Below, piece after piece: positions 32,632-43,539 of a DNA stretch of 64,000 nt; position 1 is the stretch's first letter; each line of letters begins with the position of its first letter. Position numbers and translations under genes: made by a program. The notes beneath the pieces were generated by a model. It was not told where the DNA came from. It searched no databases and was given only the letters and a program-made list of their open reading frames with translations. The stretch lies in contig CM028377.1 in assembly GCA_013146195.2 (NCBI GenBank), positions 34,229,632-34,293,631 on the forward strand. The letters run 5' to 3'. The DNA comes from Codonopsis lanceolata. Lineage: Eukaryota; Streptophyta; Magnoliopsida; Asterales; Campanulaceae.

Positions 32632-35600
32632 CTATAAGAACTCGAACCCCCTCGCATGAGAAGCGAGTGACTTCAAAACTTAAGCGCGTGGAATACGTTT
32701 GACCTCGTTGTGGACTTTAAAAATAATATGTACAGAGTCGTCACCTCTATTTTAATGTTAAATAGAGAAAAACCAAAAAAATACCAAACATCATGGGTTC
32801 TGAAGCTAAGTTACGAGTTGTGAAAGGGGTTAGGTACCCAACTCGTCCTTTCGGTCTCAAAGTTGGGTTTGTTAAAAGTGTTTATTTTATATACATATTT
32901 AGTCTAGAAAAATATATTTGTACATATATAATGGAGAATAAAGAAGACTTATATTATATTCATTTAAGCAAAAATGAAGCAAAAGACAAAAATAACAATA
33001 CTAGAGCATAATAACAACTATTTTATAACCTATTTTACGAAATAAAATGGATTAATATATAATTTGGTCCCTAAACTTGGAATTTCCCATTTATATGGTC
33101 TCTGATGTTGAACATTTCTTTTGATGGCTCTTTAACCTAACTTTGAGTTTCATGTTAGTCCCTGATGGTGCTATCTTTGGAAGAAACGTTAAATTTTTTT
33201 GTGAAATGACAAAATTGCCCTCACTAATTGTAATGAATATATATGTTGTCAATTTATTGCTGAGTTGGAAATTGACCGAATAGAAAATAAAAACAAAAAA
33301 GAAATTGAAATTGAAATAAAAAATATCCTAACCCCCCTTTCTTTTTCTTCTTTTTTTATCAAAATTTTTATTTTAATTCAACAAACAATCGCCATTTAAT
33401 CAAGCATTGTTCATCAGATAATTCCACAATCAAAATCAAAATCTCAGAACACTAATTGCAACATAAAAAATCTTAACATTCATTGATCGAATTAGAAACA
33501 TCAACAAGCCGCTAAATAGGTATTTCACTAATTTACACCATACTAAATCCTAACCACTAATTAGCCCCTCCCATAACAACAAAACACCCAAATCAAACTC
33601 CCAAGTGTTGTAATCCTGCAAAATCCTACCGATGCCCTTTTTTGTCATCTTCCAAGTTCCAACCCAAGAGTTTGTAACTAGTTTGTACCCATGACATAAT
33701 GGGTTTCCCATACTCGCCGGGTTTTGACCAATTGACGCGAGAGAGATAGAGAGAAAGAGATGAGAGTGAAAGAGAAGAGAAAGAGAAAGGAGTTGTGGAT
33801 TCGACGCCTCCAAACTATTACATTTGGGTTTGAGATGAATGGAGATTGCGGATCTTCTAAGGCTGGAGAGGGAGAATCGCCAGAGATGAGAGAGAACCGG
33901 CAGCTATGAAGATCAATAAAGGTGGGAGGGAGGCTGTTGGGTGTGAAGCCGGAGGGAGATCGAACTAGGGTTGGTGCGGCTTAGAGACTGAAGAACTCGG
34001 CAGGAGCTGGGTGAGAGAAGGCCGGATCTGGAGGTGGCTTCGACCTGATCTGGATAAACTTCTGCTTGAGACTAGAAATGTAGGTGAACGAAGAAGAATA
34101 CAAAGGTTGTAGCTTGTAGTAAAGAAAGTACGGCCGAGTATGAAGAAGGAGAAGGCTGGATGCACAGAGAGAGAGAGAGAGAGAGTTTGGTGAGGCTTTG
34201 TCCAGATTTGAGTGAAAGAGATCAGAGATGAAGGTGAACAAAGAAGACACCGAAAGAGGGAGGAAGAGAAAGAGACATAGATGAGAGATAGCAAGAGGAG
34301 AGAGGTAGAACATGGTTTTGTTGGGTTTAGGAGAGAGAATCATGTGGGTTTGCAGTTAGGATTTTGGTAAAATTATTATCAAATTCAAAGATATTGACTT
34401 TAATCAGTAGATTATCCAAAATGATTATCAAATTCAAATTAATTCCAGGTGGACATCCTACTCAGCTCAAGTAAAATTGGCAGTTCACAAAATTTTTAAC
34501 GTTTCATCTAAAGATAACGCCACCAGGGACTAACATGAAGCCCAAAGTTAGGTTGAAAAGTCACCATAGGAAATGTTCAACATCATGTGCCATATAAATG
34601 GGAAATTCCAAGTTCAGGGACCAAATTATATATTAATCCAAATAAAATTATACTAACAACGCCACTCATTTACATTATACAAAACAAAATAAATTAATTA
34701 GACGGGAAAACATTATAACTTCTTCACTCTAAAAGTATAAACACAACAGGACAACTAACTATAATAATATGTACATATAATAAAATATTTACAGACCCAC
34801 AAAGTATAAATATCTACATTTTATTTACATACTTTGAATTTAAATACCTACGGGGACAGAAAAATAGGTCAGAAACCTACCTCTTGAAGCGTGAGTATCT
34901 GAATCCGGTACGCCTAGGCTTAGATGATTCGCGTGTGCTTCCCCTATCCTCCTGAGAGAGAGAAAGTCTTTTGTTGCGTTGTAGTCATTGTTGTTGTTGT
35001 GTGTATGCAGGTATGATGCGCTCTGTCCACAATAGGCAAAGGGGATGTTTGTGTATGTATGTATGTGTGTGTGAGCTTGTTGTGTGTAGCGAGTGTGTGT
35101 GTGTGTTGATCTTGTCGGGTTTGTAGTGTGTTGTCTCTGTGTGTGTGGGTGTGTGTGTGTTGCTTGTTGGATTTGTAGTGTAAGTGTGAAGGATGTGGAG
35201 GGAAAGAGTATAAAAGAGATTAATGGGCTCTCCCTAGTAGAATAATAACACCCTAACGATAGCAAATTATTGTGGCTATGGTGTGTGAAAATGAGGAGAG
35301 GAGATCTCTTTTTATAGGCGGGGAGAACAACTTCTGAAGGCTTGCATGCGAGACGAGTGAAATAGTGACTCATAGAGGGGCAATCACCTCGTGCTCTTTT
35401 GGAGAAAAAACAGACGTGAGCAATGATCGAAGCATAGGTCAATCATCATCAGCAGCAGGGCGTGGTACAGAGGATTTTTGGCGCGGCGTCAAAGCCAGGG
35501 GACGCGGCGCCCGACTGCCTTTTCCTTTTTAAATCTTACACTTCCCCCTTTCTCTTGTTTCCTCCTATCCTTTGAGCCCTTCCGAATTCCTTTTGACATT

Positions 35601-35704
35601 TTGATCCCCTGAAAGGTTTTAAAAGTAACTTTTAGTCTATTTTTGATTTGAAATGGTATTTTATAAGACAATATAAATAGGGGTACGAATTTGGGGTGTC
35701 TACA
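32632..35704 (-). repeat. 5' LTR of element A, enlarged by an inserted element
   Basis: The minus strand starts TGTAGACACCCC at 35704. It contains the conserved block GTTACGAGTTG...ACCCAACTCG-CCTTTCGGTCTCA (about 32810-32860) shared with the LTRs at 41856 and 51144, and a 3' portion alignable with 21382-22316. The Mutator-like element at 33049-34639 interrupts it. The internal border near 32632 is approximate. Confidence 0.65.
33049..34639. mobile_element. Mutator-like element with about 170-bp inverted ends
   Basis: The left end GGATTAATATATAATTTGGT is repeated almost perfectly inverted at the right end. Similarity continues about 170 bp inward (AACTTGGAATTTCCCATTTA, AACGTTAAA). Identical 9-bp flanks AAATAAAAT lie at 33040-33048 and 34640-34648. 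The interior is AG/CT-rich (33720-34300) and has no transposase. Leucine-rich minus-strand open frames at 33550-34343 look like by-products of purine-rich sequence, though captured host sequence cannot be excluded. Confidence 0.9.
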
Positions 35705-36017
35705 ACGTATTTCAAAAAAAAAAAAAGATACTTTCATGATAAAGTAAAAAAAACATCTCAAAATCATATTTTCATAAACAACATTTCAATCTTTACCAAA
35801 CCAAACATTTCTTTTAAAACAAATCAATTACCTATCGTCCCATACCAGTAGTATTATCAACGATTTCATCAAAACAAAAGTCGACAAACTTAAAATGATA
35901 ATTTCTCAGGAGTTTGAAAATCAAATCTTGGTTTAAAACTAGTCAATTATACCAATGTCCCATACCAATGGCATAACCAACTAACTCGCTAAATGATTTA
36001 TTCAATAAATCTTGGTC

Positions 36018-36252
36018 TTGTTGACTACGGTCATAGTACCGCTCCCACTTGTCCAAAGGTTGTCATAGTACCGTTATAGCTCGTCGATAGTGTTACAATA
36101 CCGTTGTAAATCGTCTAGAGGTTTTCATAGTATCGTTATAACTCATCGATAGTGTTACAGTACTGATGTAACTTGTCAAGAGATTGCTATAGTGACTCTA
36201 TAACTCGTCGATAGTGTACGTTATAGTACTGTTGTAACTCGTCCAGAGCTTT
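36018..36252. repeat. Tandem repeat, about 60-bp unit
   Basis: The words CATAGTACCGTTATAACTCGTC, GATAGTGTTACA and CCGTTGTAA-TCGTC recur about four times with substitutions. Confidence 0.75.
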
Positions 36253-36284
36253 AATGTTCGATAATGTAATCAGACCGTCAAAAT

Positions 36285-36420
36285 ACTTTCCTAACTTTCT
36301 AAATCCGATAACCAAATCTAATAATGTTAATCAATAACAATAATTCAAAATACTTTCATAGCTTTCCAAATCCAATTACCAAATCAAATAACGTTAATCA
36401 ATGATAATAATTCAAAAATC
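36285..36420. repeat. Direct duplication of about 70 bp
   Basis: CAAAATACTTTC-TA-CTTTC, AAATCCGATAACCAAATC and GTTAATCAATAACAATAATT occur twice. Confidence 0.75.
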
Positions 36421-36999
36421 AAAGTTGACTTCAGAGGCTCATATGCTTGATTCATAATTTTTGATGTTTGAATTACCTCTCTACAATTACATATAAAATC
36501 TTCGGTTGTAGGTTTTGTTTGAATTACCCCGTCAATTATGAGTTTTGTTTATCCTGACCATCCCATACCGACGCAAACATATTCTAACTCCTATTTATAA
36601 TTAACTAACCTTTTCGTACAATATTATCTCCTCCGACGAGCAACTTCTCTTCCCCCATCGTCCAAAATTCAACAATGGCAGCGTCCACTTCTCTCTTGGC
36701 TTTCTGGATTACCCAATCCCTCTCCTAAAACGCCCCTCATCTGCTAACGCTCTCCTTCTGCACCATAACAAATGGTTGCCGCTTCACTTCTTCACTCACT
36801 CTTCATTTTTATTTTTATAATTAAATTATTATTATTATTATTTATATTAAGTCCTAGTGCAAATTAAGCCTAACCTCACACTTTCTAAAGTATTTCTAAG
36901 GGGGAATTTCAAGTGGGTACAATTTTGAAAACATCTTTTCATCTAGAACCATCAATTTTTTGGACATTTCATATAACTACAAATTGCTTGCCAAATGAC

Positions 37000-37385
37000 A
37001 AAAATGCCATTAATGAAAACTCTGATGCCAAGCCTTGGCATCAGGATGATTAATTCCAGGCATCAGGATAATTAATTCCAGGCATCAGAACTCTGATGCC
37101 AAAACTCTGATGCCAAAAATATTGTTGATGCCAAAAATGCTGATGCCAAATCTTGGCATCAGGTGAAATGCTGATGCCTACAATTGTTGCTGATGCCAAA
37201 AATATTTCTGATGCCAAAAATGCTGATGCCAAATCTTGGCATCAGGTGAAATGCTGATGCCTACAATTGTTGCTGATGCCAAAAATATTTCTGATGCCAA
37301 AAATGCTGATGCCAAATCTTGGCATCAGGTGAAATGCTGATGCCTATTGTTGATGCCAAGATTTGGCATCAGGTGATGAACCAGT
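37000..37385. repeat. Palindromic tandem repeat, 84-bp unit
   Basis: Units begin near 37141, 37224 and 37308, with partial units before. Each holds a near-perfect palindrome, TGATGCCAA then three bases then TTGGCATCA, plus further TGATGCC words. The same TTGGCATCAG word reappears at 37790-37825 beyond the RING segment. Confidence 0.9.
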
Positions 37386-37783
37386 TACTCCGTCCACTCT
37401 CTGTATCTCTCATCCTTCTGCAACTCAAAATAACTTTGGATTTTCTCACAATACAAAGATACATCTAAAAAATGACGATAAATTACCAGAAACAAGAATT
37501 TTACTACACTAATACACATGTACTCCTCTACAATCCGAGCTTCAACATACAAAATACCCGTAAACACTGGATTCCGACAGAATGGACAGGAGAAGTGGTT
37601 CCGGTGCATCTCCTTTTGCAGGCAGCTCGTGTGGAAAACGTGTTTGCATCGACTGAGTTGACTCACTATGTCTTGGTTCTCGTAATCAAGAGAACACACA
37701 AAGCAAGTTTCGTCAACTGATCGGTGCCTCCTTGCTCGTAGATCCTCAAACCGAATAATCGGAAGATCAACAAACAATCGCAA
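37385..37783 (-). CDS. RING-H2 finger protein fragment captured in a Mutator-like element
   Basis: A 132-codon open frame with all eight RING-H2 metal ligands in order: C-x2-C, x15, C-x-H, x2, H-x2-C, x11, C-x2-C (CFVC ... CKHVFHTSC ... CPFC). RING-H2 proteins are E3 ubiquitin ligases that recruit E2 enzymes. Before the RING is LPIIRFEDLRARR, a segment common ahead of RING in plant RHA/BRH-type proteins. After it comes a hydrophobic tail with no family resemblance, probably non-gene sequence read through to a stop at the element's right-hand repeat. The usual N-terminal membrane segment is not seen. Upstream on the same strand (38088-37864) is another open frame, without recognised homology, that may be part of the donor gene. 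Expression is unknown. Confidence 0.6.
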   Translation of the reverse strand: MRLFVDLPIIRFEDLRARRHRSVDETCFVCSLDYENQDIVSQLSRCKHVFHTSCLQKEMHRNHFSCPFCRNPVFTGILYVEARIVEEYMCISVVKFLFLVIYRHFLDVSLYCEKIQSYFELQKDERYREWTE

Positions 37784-38631
37784 ACAGATATTGGCATCAG
37801 AAATCAGATCTTGGCATCAGATCTGATGACAAAGGCGAGCATTAATACCACGGATCTGCGGCTTCATGGATCGAAGAGCTTCGTTCTCATACCCGTTCCA
37901 ATCATTTCCACGAATGCTTTCGTGTACACCGATATGACAAAGGCCGGCATCCAAACCTTCGCCGTCGCGGTCGATTCCATTCTCCGTCGTGCGGGTTGCG
38001 CCAGATCTGAGGATGAGGGGGTAGTTGCGATTGAAAACATAATCGAACTGAGATGGTGGATTTGGCGAAGAAATTGAGGAAGATTCACTGGAGAAGGAGG
38101 CTGGAATCGAGACTTGAGATCGAAGAGGACAGATTTGAAGATGAGGGAGATGGGGGCTGGGTTTGGGGAAGATGAGATGGGGGCTGGGTTTGAGCGGAGG
38201 GGATTCGATGGAGACGGTGGCTGGATGCGGGGATGAACGGGTTGATTCGCCGGAGAAGAAGGAAGGTCCGGCTGTTGAGGCTTTGATTGAACGAAGGATT
38301 TGATTGAACGAAGGATTTGTGAAAAAGTCTTCTTAATAAAATTTCATATACACATAAAGGGCATTGATGTACTTTTGCCCTAAAAATGTACCCAAAAGAT
38401 ATGTTCAAAAAATAGATGGATTTATTTGAAAAAATATTTTTAAAAATGTACCGGCTAGTAATTATTCCTATTTCTAAATTATTTACAAACAATAATCGAA
38501 GTCCAACTAAGCTGGGCCCAAACCCAAACTCAGATGTAGAAGACCAATATTGTACCAACCGAAGTAGGCCCAAAAATAATATAATGAGCTCAATTACGAA
38601 ATATTATTATTACTTGGAATAAAAATATCTA

Positions 38632-38886
38632 CTCCATCCGTCCCTAAATTATCGTCTTCCTTTCTTTTTTCGTTCGTCCCAAAATAATTGTCCAGTTTGA
38701 AACTTACCTTTTTAGAACATCACTTTTACCACTTTACCCTTACTTTTTCAATCTACTTTAATTATGAGTCATATACATTTGGGCTTTAAAGGAAACTACA
38801 CATAAAACCAATATAAATAATCAAGAATTGTTTTTTCTTAAATTGTGCACCTGATCAACTAGACGATTATTTAGGGACGGAGGGAG
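38632..38886. mobile_element. Stowaway-like MITE copy 6, reverse orientation
   Basis: TA-flanked, beginning CTCCATCCGTCCCTAAATTA and ending GACGGAGGGAG. The interior is the reverse complement of copies 1-5. Confidence 0.88.
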
Positions 38887-38888
38887 TA

Positions 38889-40349
38889 TAAGTTTTCGGT
38901 ATCTTACGGCAGGTGTATCACAGAGGAAAAGAAATATTGGCAAACGCTACCTAGGTTGCCTAAGCTGACCTAGTGGCCCCGATTGCACGGGTTGATCTTG
39001 TAGTCGAGGTCGCCTCTTGGCCTCCCGGTCTATTCTGCTAAGCTGATTCAAACCTTTTCAAATAAGTTGGTCTTAGGCTCAGGTCGCCAAGTGTGACTTG
39101 CGACCATCCATTGATCGCCTGACACCATTGCAACCGAGGAATCGCTCAGCATATGTAGACTTCATGAGGAAAGGCGTAAGTCGATTGATTCTCCATGTGA
39201 GGAAAATCAAGCTGCATGCAAAAGTGGTTAATTGAGAGCGATAATTATGGGTCGCATGAGAATGACCATCTGGTTGCATATGCAACCACGTGATAGGTCA
39301 TGTGTGATGAGTCCCAAGACACCCCAAAGCCTATACAAGCATCCAATGGACCAATCACGAGAGCTCGTGTAAAGAGGATTCGTGAAGAAGTCAACATGTT
39401 CGTGCGTGAAGAATTAGAGATGGAAGCAAGAGCCATAAATCACGAAGACAATGCATAGAAGAATCATGTAAAGATGGTCAATATCATACAAAGCATAAAG
39501 ATCAACTTTGGAGGCTCTAACAGGGAGTTAACGGGGTCTAATGGAAAAACAGACAAGGTGGTCGCGTCGTTGCTTGCATTAGATTACGAGAGTGCAAAAA
39601 ATTGAAGGTGGTCGCCTTCTTTCTCGCGCAAAGTACAGAGACTTCACCAGAAAATAACACAATCAAGTTCCTTGGCAAGGCGACCAGTGGCGAATCCAGG
39701 AAAATTCTAAAGTGGATTCACCAAAGTTAACTCACGTTGAAAGGTAGGTCACCTTGTAAAACACGATCGTTTTACAAGACGAAAATAAATAACTTAAAAA
39801 AAAAATTGGGTTCACTTGCACCCAATTAGGAATGCATGGATCCGCCCCTGAAGGCGACCGCGTCCGACAACAAGGCGATCGCGTTGCCTTCTGTAAAGCG
39901 ACCGCGTCGATTCACTTACAACTTTGTACTTAGGGAATAAGTTAGGGTTTACTATGTAAGAAACACCTTAATCAAGTAGGTACAAATTTCCTTCTTGGAA
40001 AGGAGTTCTTAGACATATAAATAGGGCTTCCTTTATAAAGAAAAACAACCTCTGATTAATTAAAAACCTGTGAATTTGTCTCAAACATTGTTGTTCTTTG
40101 TGAACTTATTAGACTTGTCTATGGCATTCAAACCTTTTAACTTATCAATTGTAATACCATCCCAATTGTGGCGTTAATCATAAAACCAAGTTTCGTGGTC
40201 ACTCAAGCATCGAGTTCAGGTCTTAATTGCACCGATCTTTGTGTTTTGACCGATTTCATCAGGTTGTGGTGCCACAATCCCCCTTCAATTCCTATGGCAT
40301 TCTTAGCAATCATGTCGTGTGTTTGAATCCCCCCTCGAGGTTCATAGCA
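38889..40349 (+). repeat. 5' LTR of element B, left border uncertain
   Basis: The right border is set by the primer site at 40352. A TATA-like TATAAATAG lies at about 40016-40024, in a position suited to drive element transcription. GC-rich GGTCGC/GCGACC words recur through 39000-39910. The true left end is somewhere between 38889 and about 38930. Confidence 0.5.
39685..39850. mobile_element. hAT-type MITE, 166 bp, with 8-bp target duplication
   Basis: Ends CAGTGGCGAATCCAGGAA and (inverted) CAGGGGCGGATCCATGCA, with identical flanks AAGGCGAC at 39677-39684 and 39851-39858. The 8-bp duplication and CAGxGGCGGATCCA ends are those of a widespread plant hAT MITE. It sits in the LTR of element B and was therefore inserted later. 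Confidence 0.9.
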
Positions 40350-40351
40350 TT

Positions 40352-40363
40352 TGGTATCAGAGC
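40352..40363 (+). other. Primer-binding site, initiator tRNA-Met type
   Basis: TGGTATCAGAGC, complementary to the 3' end of plant initiator tRNA-Met, directly after the LTR end of element B. It is the standard start point for minus-strand cDNA synthesis. Confidence 0.93.
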
Positions 40364-40885
40364 AATGGTTCGTATCCATAATCTACCTTAATTTAGATTG
40401 TTCTTATTTGTGATTCCTTTTCTTTCTATTCTTCCTTCAAACTAGGATCATCAATTCTAGTTTGTTCTTTAATAATTTGTGTTTTATCTATTTATCTCAA
40501 ACCCTAATCTTCTAGGGTTATAAATTTAAAAAAATAAAAATTACTTGATATTGCTTATAGTTGTTAAATCTCAGCCAAGCCAAGCAAAAAAAAAAAGAAA
40601 GGGTAGTTACCAAATTAAAAAAAAGGAGGGGAAAAGCTAGGGCCGAAAGTTGGCTACAAAAATAAAAGATGTTGAATTGTTTGTTCATCTTAAAATTTTC
40701 TACACCTCCAATTCGAGAATAAAACTATAATCTCTTCTTCCCTACATCATAATTAATCGTTGCATTCATTCATTCCTTGAAATTCTATTCAAATATTCAT
40801 TCTTCTATACTTTTCCGTTGATTGAGTTATTTGGGTATGATTGCCACGTGACATATTTGATATTTATTGTGAAGTTTATTTATTA

Positions 40886-41147
40886 CTCCCTCCCTCCGTT
40901 CCTAAATTATCGTCATCCTTTCTTTTTTCGTCGGTCCCAAAATAATTGTTCACTTTGAAACTTACCTTTTTAAAACATTACTTTTACCACTTTACCCTTA
41001 CTTTTTCACCAAACTTTAATTATGAGCCACATACACATGAGCTTTAAAGGAAACTACACATTAAACCAATATAAATAATCAAGTCAATTGTTTTTTCTTA
41101 ATCTATGCGTCGGATCAACTAGGACGATAATTTAGGGACGGAGGAAG
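40886..41147. mobile_element. Stowaway-like MITE copy 7, in the leader of element B
   Basis: TA-flanked, beginning CTCCCTCCCTCCGTTCCTAA and ending GACGGAGGAAG. Same orientation as the copy at 38632. Confidence 0.87.
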
Positions 41148-41323
41148 TACTTTGAAGTTTGAGTCTAGTGGTAAAAGGAAAGAGTTGTGAGATCAAAAGA
41201 GGGTAAAAACCATTAAAATTGTGTAAGACACGAGCGTGAGTGATCATCTTTCGAGTGAAACACAAAAGCGAGTGTGTGAATTGTAAGGTGTTTATTTCTA
41301 TCATATTTTTTGTAGGTTTCATA

Positions 41324-42157
41324 ATGTCAGGTAGTGATAGTGGTAAGGATGAAAATTCTATGGGTAATAAAGTGTTTATGGAGAGTATGATGGATATGAT
41401 GGAATGGATAATGAGGCAAAGTAAAGAAGAACTACATAGTGTGCTAAGAGAAAATAATGAGGTGATCTTTGAGATATTGTTAAAGTTGGAGAGTGTTGCG
41501 AAGCAAAATTCAAAGGCAGAGGAACCAACTAGAACGGAAAACGTTAGGCGTAACTTGGAGAAGGACTTTAATGAAGGATATGGTGCGTTTGAAGAGTTGG
41601 GATCCGATAATGGGAGGTTAGGTCGTGATAGGAGAGGATGGCCTAGAAAGGATAATAACATGAGTGGAATTAAGTTAAAAATTTCTACTTTCAAGGGGAA
41701 TAATCATCCTGAGTTATATCTAGAGTGGGAGATGAAAATCAATGGTTGTCACACATATTCTGAGATTAAGAAAGTTAAGCTTGCAGCCATAGAATTTTTT
41801 GGATTATGCTACAGTGTGGTGGGATAGTTGAAGAGAGAGAGAGAGGGGGGGGGGGTGTGAGAACCCCATTTCGAAAATACCATCGTCCGCTGTGAAAACG
41901 ACGTGCCTCAAGAAACATCTAAGCGCGTGGAATACGCCCGGTCTCGTTATGGATTCTAAATGTGTGTATGTACAAAGTCGCCACTTCTATTTTAAGGTTA
42001 AACAGAGAAAAATAAATTATTCCAGAAAATATATAGGTTCGGAGGCTAGGTTACGAGTTGGGAAGGGATTAGGCACCCAACTCGCCCTTTCGGTCTCATT
42101 TTAGGGTTTCAAAATAAATTAACATGCTTTTAAACTATATAGTCTAGAAGGAATATT

Positions 42158-42217
<60 letters not shown>

Positions 42218-43421
42218 TCATAGCATACATGCATATATTATTTACATTATACACATTTAATTATAACATGCATGAGTATTTTACATTATTGCTATATTAT
42301 CTAATTATAGCATTACTATATACATTGCATGCATATATATTAATATTCTACATTTATATTAACGGAATAAGACAAATAAATATGTACTTACCTCTTGTAG
42401 CGAGAATGTTTGACCCGGTATATACGCCTATGCTTAGCCCACTAGGCGCTCGAAGATTCTGATTGTGCTTCCCATGTCCTTCTGAGAAAGGAAATCATTC
42501 TTCTTGTTATGTGTTGTGTTGTTGTGTGTTGCGTTGATCGGCTTGCCGGGGGTAAGGTAGGAGGCAGTAGCTTCTTATCAGAAATGGTGTGAGTTTGTTC
42601 TCTTCTCAGGAGTGAATGCGTTGTGTAGAATGAAGAGGCTGGAGGCCTTTATTTATAGGAGGGGAAGTGGCTGCATGGTGCCAGGTGGAGGCAGGAGAGT
42701 GGGACAGCGAACAGCCGCCTCGTGCGATTTCAGAAACATTGGCGTTTTGCTGTATAGGAGGAAATGGAAGGCTGGTGCGGCATCAGAGGTGGGGGAGCGA
42801 CTCCAAGGGTTTTCTTAAGGAGGGGGAGCAACTCCCATGATAGGGGAGGGGCTCCCTCTTTGTATTTTGGCTTTTGTTTACTTCTTCAGTCAATCTTCTC
42901 ACAATTGCCTTAGTTAGGCTCCGTTAAGTTCGTTAAGTCCTTTTCTTACTCTAACATAACATAATTGAATTCATTTAGTCCATTTAATTTATAGATTATA
43001 TTTTAATTATAGTTTTAGGACATTGTAGCGTAGGGGTACGAAATTGAAGTGTCTACAGGGGGAGCCTCAAATAGAAACTTGGGGAGTAATGAAGAGAGCT
43101 ATGAGAGAGAGATTCATACCATTCCATTACAAAAGTTATTTACACCAAAGGTTACAAGGTTTGATGCAAGGGAACAAAAGGCTGGAAGATTATTACAAGG
43201 ATATGGAAGTAGCCATGATTAGGGCTAATCTAAGGGAAAAAGAGGATCGAATTATGGCCCGATTTCTGAATGGGTTAAATTGGGAGATCTTCAATGTGGT
43301 GGATGCAAGAATTTACAAACATCAACCAATTTCTATAAAAATCAATCAAGGTAGAACAACAACTAAAGGGGAAAGGGGAAACAAGGACCTTCACTGGTAT
43401 TGCAGGTTGGAAATCCAATAG
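41324..43421 (+). pseudogene. Gag of element B, interrupted by a solo LTR
   Basis: The ATG at 41324 starts a Met/Glu-rich N-terminus (MSGSDSGKDENSMGNK). The gag domain follows: KISTFKGNNHPELYLEWEMK and KKVKLAAIEF. The frame slips near 41790, and the shifted frame gives the family motif ATVWWD. The solo LTR sits at 41856-43057. After it the domain resumes (IETWGVMKRAMRERFIPFHY, LQGLMQGNKRLEDYYKDM, IMARFLNGLNWEI) to a stop at 43421. These motifs are standard in plant Ty3/Gypsy gag, the structural particle protein. Broken by insertion and frameshift. Confidence 0.85.
41856..43057 (-). mobile_element. Solo LTR of the element-A family inside gag
   Basis: Runs from TGTGAGAACCCC to GTGTCTACA (minus-strand start TGTAGACAC), flanked by GGGGG on both sides (41851-41855, 43058-43062). 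It carries the shared block GTTACGAGTTGGGAAGG...CAACTCGCCCTTTCGGTCTCA and an (AT)n run at 42162-42211. Gag homology continues on both sides, so only the LTR is foreign. Confidence 0.85.
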
Positions 43422-43539
43422 AAACACGGGTTGGAAATCCAACGTTGGGCAAAAAGACGAAAAGAAATTTGAGAGACTAAAGGTGGAACCAATGGGATCT
43501 TCAAGTACATTTGAGAACTTTTAAACAAAATCTAACAGT

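Larger units (their letters stand above)
21382..35704 (-). mobile_element. Gag-only Ty3/Gypsy (Tat-type) element A, truncated and filled with insertions
   Basis: Two stretches of LTR (21382-22316 truncated; about 32632-35704) enclose about 10 kb with a minus-strand gag (31361-29468) and no recognisable RT or integrase. LTRs of this family start TGTAGACACCCCAAATTCGT on the minus strand. The same LTR type recurs as a solo LTR at 41856 and as an LTR at 51144. A 3.35-kb solo LTR lies in the body and a Mutator-like element in the right LTR. Lack of pol may be original (a LARD-like element) or due to deletion. Confidence 0.65.
35705..36899. other. Spacer with tandem repeats
   Basis: No intact gene. 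Contains the two tandem repeats listed separately and an exon-like stretch at 36674-36790: ATGGCAGCGTCCACTTCTCT, followed by a serine/leucine-rich frame that breaks after about 17 codons. Confidence 0.5.
36900..38468. mobile_element. Pack-MULE candidate, family W copy 3
   Basis: Inverted ends of roughly 60-100 bp: GGTACAATTTTGAAAACAT with ATCAATTTTTTGGACAT at left; GGTACATTTTTAAAAATAT with ATCTATTTTTTGAACAT inverted at right. The flanks are identical 9-bp TATTTCTAA at 36891-36899 and 38469-38477. The interior has a palindromic tandem repeat and a complete RING-H2 coding stretch but no transposase. The terminal GGAA-AATT...CCGGT layout matches the elements at 15490 and 18368, so all three appear to belong to one Mutator-like family. 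Confidence 0.8.

Noticed and set aside
33965..34343. Leucine/serine-rich minus-strand proteins
   Set aside because: Produced by purine-rich simple sequence (GAGAGA runs) on the plus strand; composition is what that sequence must encode.
37000..37385. CRISPR-like array
   Set aside because: Repeats are contiguous 84-bp tandem units with no unique spacers, within a plant Mutator-like element.
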